A stretch of 64,000 bases of DNA from Kutzneria sp. 744 (GTDB lineage: Bacteria; Actinomycetota; Actinomycetes; Mycobacteriales; Pseudonocardiaceae), in assembly GCF_000568255.1 (NCBI RefSeq), contig NZ_KK037166.1, positions 3,810,766-3,874,765 of the forward strand. The letters are read 5' to 3'. Below the pieces are notes generated by a model. It did not search any database and was not told the origin of the DNA. It worked only from the letters and a program-made list of their open reading frames with translations. Both the position numbers and the translations under genes were made by a program. The first letter of the stretch is position 1, and every line of letters starts with the position of its first letter. Below are positions 36,114-43,681 of the stretch, piece by piece.

Positions 36114-36884
36114 GTGCACGCCACACTCCGTCGGGTGAACAACGACGTCTTCCGGCAGGACGGATACCGACTGCGGCTGGAGTGGGGTGCGGACGGCGTC
36201 GCGGCGCTGGCGTCCAGCTGCGCGGTTCTGGTCGTCGTCGACGTGCTGTCCTTCACGACCGCGGTCGACGTCGCGCTGAATCGCGGCGGCCGGGTGGTTC
36301 CCGTGCGAAGAGGAGATAAGCGTGCGATTTCCTCCGCTCGGTCGGCCGGCGCGATCGTCGCCGGCGACCAGAAGTGGACGCTCCGTCCGTCGTCGTTGCT
36401 CGACCTGCCGGCCGACACACTGCTCGCGCTGCCGTCACCCAATGGGGCGGCGTTGTGTGTGCAGGCGGCGGGCGCCGGCGTGACCGTGTTCGCCGCTTGT
36501 CTGCGCAACGCCGAGTCAGTTGCGCGCGAAGTCGACAAGTTCGCCGGTGAACGGCCGATCGGCATCGTGCCGGCCGGCGAGCGGTGGGGCGTCACCACCG
36601 GCCCACTGCGTCCCGGCATCGAGGACCTGCTCGGCGCGGGCGCCGTCGCCGCCGCACTACTGGCGACGAACTCCAGCAGTGCGTCGCCCGAGACCAGGTT
36701 GGCGGCGAGCTGCTTTTCGCACGAAGTCGAGAATGTCGTCGAACTTCTCCACGCCTGCGCATCCGGCCGCGAGCTGACGGCCGCCGGGCACGGCGGCGAC
36801 GTCGAGCTGGCCGCGGCGGTCGGCAGCAGTTCGTGCGCACCGGTGCTCCGCGACGGAGTGCTGACCAACAAACTGTCCACATGA
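36114..36884 (+). CDS. 2-phosphosulfolactate phosphatase (ComB) family protein
   Basis: 256 aa if GTG 36114 is used; GTG 36135 is an alternative. Motifs of the family: CAVLVVVDVLSFTTAVDVAL near the N-terminus, LPSPNGAALCVQAAGAGVTV in the middle (usual SPNGA loop), and ACLRNAESVAREVDKF. ComB makes sulfolactate in coenzyme M synthesis in archaea; bacterial homologues without that pathway have no settled function. Overlaps the MBL hydrolase by ATGA, so it is an operon partner. Confidence 0.8.
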   Translation: MHATLRRVNNDVFRQDGYRLRLEWGADGVAALASSCAVLVVVDVLSFTTAVDVALNRGGRVVPVRRGDKRAISSARSAGAIVAGDQKWTLRPSSLLDLPADTLLALPSPNGAALCVQAAGAGVTVFAACLRNAESVAREVDKFAGERPIGIVPAGERWGVTTGPLRPGIEDLLGAGAVAAALLATNSSSASPETRLAASCFSHEVENVVELLHACASGRELTAAGHGGDVELAAAVGSSSCAPVLRDGVLTNKLST

Positions 36885-37705
36885 GCGCGCGCTGGATCGA
36901 GGTCGCCGACGGAGTGCACGTCCGCCGGCACGAGGAGCTGGACCTGTCACTCGGCTTGGTCCTCGGCGAGGACGCCTGCCTCGTGGTGGACACCGGCGGT
37001 GACGAGGTTCAGGGCGCCGAGTGGGCGGCGGCAGTCCGCGCCGTGACGCCGCTGCCGTGGACCGTCGTCCTCACGCACTCGCACTTCGACCACGTCTTCG
37101 GCACGCAAGCGTTCCTGCCCTGTCCGGTGCTGGCCCATCCGAACTGTGTCGACGAACTCGTCATCGACGGCGCCGAAGACAAGGAGAAGTGGTCAGCGCA
37201 CTACGCCGCGCAGAACCGACCGGACGTCGCCGAGGCCATCCGCGCCACCCGGATCGTGCTGCCGGACGCGTTGGTGTCGGAGCGGACAACGGTCGACCTC
37301 GGCGGCAGAGTCGTCGAGATCGCACAGTTCGGCCGTGGGCACACGGACAACGACCTGGTGCTGCGCGTGCCGGACGCCGATGTGGTGTTCGCCGGCGATC
37401 TCGTGGAGAACGGCGCCGCGCCGGCGTTCGAGGGCTCGTTCCCGGCGTCCTGGCCGACGGCGCTGGCCGGCCTGCTCGAACTGACCGGTCCGGACACGGT
37501 CGTCGTGCCGGGACACGGCGACCCGGTCGACGCGGCCTTCGTCGACGCGCAGCGGGCCGACATCGCGGCCGTCGTCGAGCTCGCGCGGGCCCTCACCGCC
37601 GGTTCGGTCACGCTCGCGGAGGTGCTCCGTGACTCACCGTTCCCGGCCGATGCCACCCATGGGGCCATCGGGAGATTGACGGCGCGTAACCGTTCCGGCC
37701 GGTAA
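36881..37705 (+). CDS. metallo-beta-lactamase fold hydrolase
   Basis: 274 aa from ATG 36881, overlapping the preceding stop by 4 nt (ATGA). The metal-binding motif is LTHSHFDHVFGTQAF (HxHxDH), followed by FGRGHTDNDLVLRVPDADVV with the third-metal His, AGDLVENG with the bridging Asp, and VVPGHGDPVD with the last His. No export signal, so cytoplasmic. Likely a thioester or ester hydrolase of the glyoxalase II/lactonase type; exact substrate unknown. Confidence 0.87.
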   Translation: MSARWIEVADGVHVRRHEELDLSLGLVLGEDACLVVDTGGDEVQGAEWAAAVRAVTPLPWTVVLTHSHFDHVFGTQAFLPCPVLAHPNCVDELVIDGAEDKEKWSAHYAAQNRPDVAEAIRATRIVLPDALVSERTTVDLGGRVVEIAQFGRGHTDNDLVLRVPDADVVFAGDLVENGAAPAFEGSFPASWPTALAGLLELTGPDTVVVPGHGDPVDAAFVDAQRADIAAVVELARALTAGSVTLAEVLRDSPFPADATHGAIGRLTARNRSGR

Positions 37706-37878
37706 CAGGTCCCTTCACCGAAGGCATTGCCCCGAACAGTCGATAGCCACCACGCCCCTGACCGACAAACTGTTACCTAACGGCTATCGGAGCGCGATCC
37801 GATGTGCCGGTTTGCTGGATCACACGTGCGGTCGGGGCCGGCGTGGCGGACACCACGCGGTGAGCGAGGACGTAGTCG

Positions 37879-39210
37879 GTGAACCGACGAGATCGCATCG
37901 TCGTAGTAGGGGCTGGAGCGGCGGGCTTGAGAGCCGCTGAACGGCTGCGTGAACTCAGGTTCGAGGGTGAGGTGGTGATGGTCGGCAACGAGCCACACCG
38001 TCCTTATCACCGTCCTGAGCTGTCGAAGCAGCTGTTGACCGGGAAAGTGCAGGCCGACCAGTTGACGCTGGCCGCCTACACCGAGGTCGACGCGCGCTGG
38101 CGGCTGAACACCGCGGCTCGCGGCGTCGACACCGGCAAGCGCGTGCTCGCGCTGCCCGGCGGCGAACAGCTCGCCTACGACGGTCTGGTGATTGCCACCG
38201 GAATGGAGTCCCGGCACCTGCCGGGCGCCCCAGTCAACGACCCGCGCGTGCACCAGCTGCGCACCCTCGACGACGCGACGCGGCTTCGCGAGGCGCTGTC
38301 CGCGGACAAGGAGTCCGTCGTCGTGATCGGCGGCGGCTTCACCGGCTGCGAGGTCGCGGCCAGCATCCGCGCCCTCAAGCGGCGGGTGACGATCGTGACC
38401 GACGGGCCGGCGCTGATGGCCGGCGCGCTGCCGCCCGAGGTGTGCGACGGTGTCACCCGTTTGCACCAGAGCAAGGGTGTCGGTGTGGTCCTCGGCGTCG
38501 AGGTGCTGCACTGGCTGCCGGCGGACAACGGCATCGCGGTCCACCTGTCCGACGGGCAGGTGCTGGTCGCCGGGCATGTCGTCATCGCGGTCGGCGGCCT
38601 GCCGGCGGTGTCCTGGCTGCGCGGCTCCAAGGTCCCGCACCACGAGCGTGACGGCGTGTACTGCGAGGCGACCTGCCATGTCGTCGGCGCCGCCGACGTG
38701 GTGGCGGCCGGTGACGTGGCGTGCTGGCCCAACCTGCGGTTCGACGACGTGCCCAGGCGAGTCGAGCACTGGCTCAACGCGGTCGAGATGGGCCGGGCGG
38801 CGGCGGAGAACCTGCTGCTGGGACCGTCGCGGGCGCCGGCGTTCGCGCCGATGCCGCGGTTCTGGACCGAGCAGCACCGGATGAGGGTGCAGGTCGCGGG
38901 CCAGCCGCAGCTGGGCGGCGAGCACGGGCGACTCGGCCCGGGCAGCCTCGCGTCGGCGCGGAAAGACGGACTGGTCGGGCTGACCACCGTCGACCGGCCT
39001 CGGGAGTTCCACCGCCTGGTGGCCGGGCTCACCACCCGCCGACCGGGTCCGGCGGCACGGAAAAAAGGATTTCAGGAACCGGTTCCATCCGGTTGGGAAC
39101 CAGTCAACCGGGCAGGAGAAACTATGCGTCCGCCACCGAAGTCAACACCCTTGGTGTCGAACTACCTGCCCGCCGGTGTGACGCTCACACCAACTTCTAC
39201 AAGGACATAG
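37879..39210 (+). CDS. FAD/NAD(P)-dependent ferredoxin reductase-like protein (paralogue 1)
   Basis: 443 aa from GTG 37879 with GAGGA upstream. The N-terminal FAD fold is RIVVVGAGAAGLRAAERLRE, then HRPYHRPELSKQLLTG with the conserved RPxLSK. The NAD fold is VVVIGGGFTGCEVAASIRAL, the second FAD motif is VVAAGDVACWPNLRFDDVPR, and VEHWLNAVEMGRAAAENLLL is a ferredoxin/rubredoxin-reductase signature. It is closely related to the reductase at 40385 (most motifs identical), indicating an old tandem duplication. The C-terminal tail is low-complexity. Probably passes electrons from NAD(P)H to the ferredoxin at 40158. Confidence 0.88.
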   Translation: MNRRDRIVVVGAGAAGLRAAERLRELRFEGEVVMVGNEPHRPYHRPELSKQLLTGKVQADQLTLAAYTEVDARWRLNTAARGVDTGKRVLALPGGEQLAYDGLVIATGMESRHLPGAPVNDPRVHQLRTLDDATRLREALSADKESVVVIGGGFTGCEVAASIRALKRRVTIVTDGPALMAGALPPEVCDGVTRLHQSKGVGVVLGVEVLHWLPADNGIAVHLSDGQVLVAGHVVIAVGGLPAVSWLRGSKVPHHERDGVYCEATCHVVGAADVVAAGDVACWPNLRFDDVPRRVEHWLNAVEMGRAAAENLLLGPSRAPAFAPMPRFWTEQHRMRVQVAGQPQLGGEHGRLGPGSLASARKDGLVGLTTVDRPREFHRLVAGLTTRRPGPAARKKGFQEPVPSGWEPVNRAGETMRPPPKSTPLVSNYLPAGVTLTPTSTRT

Positions 39211-39457
39211 ACAACCGAATTCGTTAGTTCCGCTAACCAGAAACGCCGCACCACCCTGACAGCTACTCCGTTCGGCCGCACGGATTACTCCCCCGGACGT
39301 CTGGAGGCAGCTGTCACCGCAGACAAACTGTTTAACCATGACCAACAATAAGTGACAATCGGACATCCGACCCGGAGCATGGCCCCGACCACACGGCCCA
39401 CCCCGTTGCTCCGATCGGACCACCCCGAGCATCACGGCCGTCCGGGAGGCGTCTGAG

Positions 39458-40078
39458 GTGTCGACGCAGTTGATAACGTTGACGCAGTTGATTGTTTCGC
39501 CGACAGTGCACTCCGCGCACGATTCTGGCGTGCGACAGGTAGCCGCGCTTTCGGCCCGGTTGGCCTATGCGTTGATGTGCCTGACCCTGGTCTGGGGGAT
39601 TTTCACCGCGACCGGATGGGTCACCAAGCTGACAGGACGGCAGGCCGTTCGTAGCAGCCACATGGTTATGGCGACTTTCACGCTCGCCTTCGGCGGGCTG
39701 CATGCGGCATGCTTCCTTTTCCTCACCGATTCCGACGAGATCTTCAGTTGGATCAACCTCACCATCCCGATCTTGGACGGCGGCCAGCTGCGCTGGGCGT
39801 TCGGCATCCTCGGGCTCGAGGTGATGACCGCGATCCTGATCTCGACGGGGCTGGTCAAGTTCTTCGTGTACAGGAGGTGGTTGCGCTTCCACCAGATGGC
39901 CTACATAGCGGTGGGCATCACCATCGTGCACTCCTGGCTCGGCGCGGTCGCCAACGGTCACCTGTCCATCGTCTGGCTCGGCGGACTGACCCTGATGATT
40001 CCGACCGTCGTGCTGGCCGTGCTCCGCTTCGTCCCCAGCAAGAACCTCGTCGGAGCAGGAGTGCTCAGCGGCGGTTAG
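39458..40078 (+). CDS. cytochrome-b/ferric-reductase-like membrane protein
   Basis: 206 aa from GTG 39458 (VSTQLITLTQLIVSPTVHSA). Five or six hydrophobic helices. Histidines lie in or near helices: SSHMVMATFTLAFGGLHAAC, RRWLRFHQMAYIAVGITIVH and SWLGAVANGHL. Their spacing fits bis-His haem ligation as in ferric-reductase-like and YedZ-like membrane domains. It lacks a fused flavin domain, so the flanking reductases and ferredoxin may supply electrons. Placed between the two reductases and 79 bp before the ferredoxin. Confidence 0.72.
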   Translation: MSTQLITLTQLIVSPTVHSAHDSGVRQVAALSARLAYALMCLTLVWGIFTATGWVTKLTGRQAVRSSHMVMATFTLAFGGLHAACFLFLTDSDEIFSWINLTIPILDGGQLRWAFGILGLEVMTAILISTGLVKFFVYRRWLRFHQMAYIAVGITIVHSWLGAVANGHLSIVWLGGLTLMIPTVVLAVLRFVPSKNLVGAGVLSGG

Positions 40079-40157
40079 CGGGATCCCCCCGAACGTCCCG
40101 CCCCGTCCGCCACGCGGTTACCCCGAACCCGCCTCTTGAGAAAGGACTGCTGGCCCG

Positions 40158-40388
40158 ATGAGTCCTCGTCGCGCTCTGCACGGCAGCTCCCTGACCATCA
40201 GCGTGAACAACGGTCGCTGTCACCTCTACGGCACCTGTCAGTACGAGGCCCCGAGCCTGTTCGAACTGACCGAGGACGAGCGGCTGCGCTACGTCACCGA
40301 GGTGATCCCCGAGTACGCCGACCAGGCCCGCGCCGCCGCGATGGCCTGCCCGATGCGTGCGATCCAGCTGTCCGGGGAGCAACTGTGA
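40158..40388 (+). CDS. [3Fe-4S]-type ferredoxin
   Basis: 76 aa from ATG 40158. The cluster ligands are C21 and C27 in GRCHLYGTCQYEAPSLF (C-x5-C instead of C-x2-C-x2-C, diagnostic for a 3Fe-4S cluster) and C64 in ACPMRAIQL. Ferredoxins of this kind serve cytochromes P450 and other oxygenases in actinomycetes. Its stop overlaps the start of the following reductase (GTGA), so both are translated together and are likely redox partners. Confidence 0.92.
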   Translation: MSPRRALHGSSLTISVNNGRCHLYGTCQYEAPSLFELTEDERLRYVTEVIPEYADQARAAAMACPMRAIQLSGEQL

Positions 40389-41740
40389 GCGGCAGGATGG
40401 AACGAATCGTCATCGTCGGTGCCGGGCTGACCGCGCTGCGCGCCGCCGAGCGGCTGCGCGAGCTGAAGTTCGACGGCGAGATCGTGATCGTCGGCGACGA
40501 GCCGCACAAGCCGTATCACCGGCCGGCGTTGTCCAAGCAGCTGGTGACGGGCAAGCTGGCCACCAAGGACCTGTTCTTCCCCGCCTACCACGACATCGAC
40601 GCGATCTGGCGGACCAGGACCCGGGCGCACAAGCTGGACCACGGGCGGCACGTCGTGCACCTGCCCGGCGGCGAGGAGCTCAAGTACGACGGCCTGATGA
40701 TCGCCACCGGGGTCGAGGCCAGACACCTGGCCGGCGCACCCCGACACGACCCGCGCGTGCACGCCCTGCGCACGCTCGACGACGCCATGGCGATCAAGGA
40801 GACGCTCACCCGCTCCAAGGGCCGCGTCGTGGTCATCGGCACCGGCTTCACCGGCTGCGAGTTCGCCTCCAGCTGCCGTGAGATGAACCGGGACGTCACC
40901 ATCATCGGCCGGTCCAAGACGCTGTTCGGCAAGGCGCTCGGCCCCGAGCTCGGCGCGGCCATCGGCGACCTGCACCGCCGCCACGGCGTCGACCTGGCGC
41001 TCGGCGTGGACATCCGGCACTGGGCGACCGGCCCCGAGGGCGTCGCGATCGTGCTGTCCAACGAGCGGCTGATCACCGCCGCCTGCGTGATCCTCGCGGT
41101 CGGCAGCATGCCGTCCACGGACTGGCTAGCCGGCTCCGGCCTCGTGCTGGAGGACGGCGTGCTGTGCGAGCCGACCTGCCACGTGGTCGGCGCCTCCGAC
41201 GTCGTCGCCGCCGGTGACGTCGCCCGCTGGCCCAACCTGCGGTTCGACGGCGTGCCGCGGCGTGTCGAGCACTGGCTCAACGCCATCGAGATGGGCCGGG
41301 CCGCCGCCGAGAGCCTGCTGGCCGGCAAGTCGCGGGCCAAGCCGTTCACGCCGCTGCCCCGGTTCTGGTCCGAGCAGCACCACGTGCGCATCCAGGCCGC
41401 CGGCATCCCGGCCATCGGCCAGCAGACGATGTACCTGAGCACGCGGCCCAACGGCGCCGAGAGGTCCATCACCGGCTACATTCGCGCCGGCAAGCCGGTC
41501 GGCATCGTCGGACTCAACCAGCCGCGCACGATGATCCACCTGACCAGGCAGCTCGACCAGAAGCTGCGCCCGATGGTGCCCAGCGAGCGCGTCCGCAACG
41601 CGCCGCGGCGCACGCCGGCGGAGAACCCGACCACCGCGAACGCCGAGACGCTCAGCGAGCGCAGCCCGAGCGAGAGCAAGATCGACGTCAGCGAGCTGTC
41701 GGCCCGGCTCAAGGCCCCGGCCATGCGCAACGGTCGCTGA
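40385..41740 (+). CDS. FAD/NAD(P)-dependent ferredoxin reductase-like protein (paralogue 2)
   Basis: 451 aa from GTG 40385 (4-nt overlap with the ferredoxin stop; ATG 40397 is an alternative). FAD fold RIVIVGAGLTALRAAERLRE, KPYHRPALSKQLVTGKLATK, NAD fold VVVIGTGFTGCEFASSCREM and VVAAGDVARWPNLRFDGVPR mirror paralogue 1. After the catalytic core comes a ~60-residue polar C-terminal extension rich in Ser, Arg and Pro. Predicted to reduce the adjacent ferredoxin at the expense of NAD(P)H. A strong terminator follows. Confidence 0.9.
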   Translation: MSGRMERIVIVGAGLTALRAAERLRELKFDGEIVIVGDEPHKPYHRPALSKQLVTGKLATKDLFFPAYHDIDAIWRTRTRAHKLDHGRHVVHLPGGEELKYDGLMIATGVEARHLAGAPRHDPRVHALRTLDDAMAIKETLTRSKGRVVVIGTGFTGCEFASSCREMNRDVTIIGRSKTLFGKALGPELGAAIGDLHRRHGVDLALGVDIRHWATGPEGVAIVLSNERLITAACVILAVGSMPSTDWLAGSGLVLEDGVLCEPTCHVVGASDVVAAGDVARWPNLRFDGVPRRVEHWLNAIEMGRAAAESLLAGKSRAKPFTPLPRFWSEQHHVRIQAAGIPAIGQQTMYLSTRPNGAERSITGYIRAGKPVGIVGLNQPRTMIHLTRQLDQKLRPMVPSERVRNAPRRTPAENPTTANAETLSERSPSESKIDVSELSARLKAPAMRNGR

Positions 41741-41757
41741 CCCGCTCGAACGGTCAC

Positions 41758-41793
41758 GGTTGTGGCCCCTCCCGGCCTGGGAGGGGCCACAAC
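41758..41793. terminator. strong hairpin after the redox cluster
   Basis: GGTTGTGGCCCCTCCC and GGGAGGGGCCACAACC pair around a 4-nt loop, followed by TTGTG. It lies 18 bp after the reductase stop and 57 bp before the TetR start. Confidence 0.85.
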
Positions 41794-41849
41794 CTTGTGT
41801 GCGCCGGGTAGCCTTCGAACACATTTCTGCCGGTGGAGGGCGCGCGGCG

Positions 41850-42491
41850 ATGACGGGACAGTTGCGGGCGGACGCGAAGCGCAATCGCGACCAGATCCTG
41901 GCCGCCGCCCGTGAGCTGCTGGTCAACCAGGGCGTCGGCGTCCCCATGGAGGAGATCGCCCGCCACGCCGGCGTCGGCGTCGGCACGCTCTACCGGCGGT
42001 TCCCCGACCGGGTCGCGCTGCTGCGGGCCCTGTCCGTACACACCGTCGAGCACATGACCGAACTCGCCCGCACCGCCCTGCGCACCGAGCCCGACGCCTG
42101 GTCCGCGCTGAGCCGGTTCGTCCGCGAGTCCGTCGCCCTGCGTCTCGGCGCGCTGCGCTCCATCGTCGACCCGCAGCTGCGTTCCGCCCTCCACCAGAGC
42201 GACGAGATCCGCTCCGCCCGCCGGGACCTGCTGCACATCGTCGAGCAGATGATCATCACTGCTCAGGCCGACGGCTCCATGCGCACCGACGTCGGCGTGG
42301 TCGACGTCGCCATGCTCGTGTCGCTGCACCTCAAGCGGCCGTTCGACGTGCCCGGCACCATGCCCGAGGAGTTGGACGCCCGCCTCACCCAGCTCATGCT
42401 CGACGGACTCCGCCCCGCTTCGGCGACCGTCCTGCCCGGCAAGCCGACCACCCTCGCCGACGTCGACTGGCACGCCGACCACGAGCTCTGA
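41850..42491 (+). CDS. TetR-family transcriptional regulator
   Basis: 213 aa from ATG 41850 with GGAGGG upstream. The N-terminal helix-turn-helix runs NRDQILAAARELLVNQGVGV, then PMEEIARHAGVGVGTLYRRF with the recognition helix, then PDRVALLRALSVHTV. The C-terminal ligand domain is all-helical. It follows the redox cluster but is separated from it by a terminator, so it may regulate that cluster or something unlinked. The C-terminus (LADVDWHADHEL) runs straight into the 19-bp repeat region. Confidence 0.9.
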   Translation: MTGQLRADAKRNRDQILAAARELLVNQGVGVPMEEIARHAGVGVGTLYRRFPDRVALLRALSVHTVEHMTELARTALRTEPDAWSALSRFVRESVALRLGALRSIVDPQLRSALHQSDEIRSARRDLLHIVEQMIITAQADGSMRTDVGVVDVAMLVSLHLKRPFDVPGTMPEELDARLTQLMLDGLRPASATVLPGKPTTLADVDWHADHEL

Positions 42492-42509
42492 CCACATCCG
42501 CGCCCCCAC

Positions 42510-42775
42510 TCGAGAAGTCCGACGGACGTGAGAAGTTCGCACACGATCGAGGAGTCCGCACGCGGTCGAGCCGGCCGTCGGCGACCAGAACTCGGCGAAG
42601 GAGAGCAGCTCGCGCTCGATCGGGCAGTTCGCGCGCAATCGAGAAGTTCGTACGAAGTCGGGGAGGGGGTCCGTACGCAGTCGAGCAAGTCGCACGAACT
42701 TGAGAGGTTCGCGCGCAGCCCAGCAGCTCGTGGGCGGTCGAGAAGCTCGCGCGCAGTCGAGAAGTTCGACGAAAA
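42510..42775. repeat. degenerate 19-bp tandem array
   Basis: About 13 imperfect units follow the consensus TCGAGAAGTTCGCRCGCAG. Good copies include TCGAGAAGTTCGTACGAAG, TTGAGAGGTTCGCGCGCAG and TCGAGAAGCTCGCGCGCAG; some units in the middle are lengthened. The period is not a multiple of three, so this is not coding, although it lies next to and beyond the TetR stop. There are no unique spacers, so it is not CRISPR. It fills the 344-bp gap between the TetR and nitroreductase genes. Confidence 0.75.
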
Positions 42776-42835
42776 GGTCAGGCGCGACCGCCGCGAGGAG
42801 TGCGGCGGCCGCGCCCGAGTCGGCGGCCAGACGGG

Positions 42836-43465
42836 TCAGGAGAAGTCGGGCGACTCGGTCCGGGTGCGCTTGAGCTCGTAGAAGTGCGGGTAGCCGGCGA
42901 GCAGTCGGGCACCCTCGAACACGCGGACGGCGTCCTCGCCGCGCGGGATCTTGGACAGCACCGGGCCGAAGAACGCGACGCCGTTGACGTGGATGACCGG
43001 GGTGCCGACGTCCATGCCGACCGGGTCCATGCCGGAGTGGTGGCTGACCTTCAGTTCCTCGTCGTACTCGGTGCTGGCAGCCGCCTCCGCGAGTTCGGCC
43101 GGCAGGCCGACGTCGGCCAGGGCGAGCTTGATGACCTCGTCGAAGTCCTTGACGCCCTCGTTGTGGATCCGGGTGCCCATGGCCGTGTAGAGCGGCAGCA
43201 GCACCTTGTCGCCGTGGTGCTTGGCGGCGGCGATGGCCACCCGCACCGGGCCCCAGGCCCGGTCGAGGAAGTCGCGGTACTGCTCTGGCAGGTCACGCCC
43301 GTCGTTGAGCACGGAAAGGCTCATCACATGGAAGTTCAGGTCGAGCTCGCGGTGCTCGGCGACCTCGAGGATCCAGCGGGACGTGATCCACGCCCACGGG
43401 CATGCTGGGTCGAACCAGAAGTCGACCTTCACCTTCTCGTCCGAGAAGGAGGACACTGCGCTCAT
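42836..43465 (-). CDS. mycothiol-dependent nitroreductase (Rv2466c) family, DsbA fold
   Basis: 209 aa from ATG 43465, with GGAGA upstream. Thioredoxin-like DsbA fold with helical insert. The N-terminal active site is [17 protein letters not shown]22-P-W-A25, so the second Cys of the CxxC is Ala. [39 protein letters not shown] and [17 protein letters not shown] match mycobacterial Rv2466c almost word for word (from memory). That protein uses mycothiol to reduce nitro compounds. A single Cys would favour a mixed mycothiol disulfide mechanism. Divergent from pepN, as in mycobacteria. Confidence 0.9.
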   Translation of the reverse strand: MSAVSSFSDEKVKVDFWFDPACPWAWITSRWILEVAEHRELDLNFHVMSLSVLNDGRDLPEQYRDFLDRAWGPVRVAIAAAKHHGDKVLLPLYTAMGTRIHNEGVKDFDEVIKLALADVGLPAELAEAAASTEYDEELKVSHHSGMDPVGMDVGTPVIHVNGVAFFGPVLSKIPRGEDAVRVFEGARLLAGYPHFYELKRTRTESPDFS

Positions 43466-43681
43466 TCGACACATCTCCATGGGTCACGCCGGCCCGGCCA
43501 GCCCGGGCTCCACACCTAAGGGCAACCATCGGGGGGCGTCCGGTCTTCCCGTCCGGCGATTACGCCGGATCCTGGCAGCGCGGCGACCACGTCACGTGAT
43601 TGGATGCGGGGACCCCTGCCCATCCCCGGTGGCGAACGACAGCCGATCCGGACCCCCGACATCCACAGATGAGGTGACCCA

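Noticed and set aside
42510-42775. CRISPR array
   Set aside because: Units of 19 bp follow each other directly without unique spacers, and no cas gene is present.
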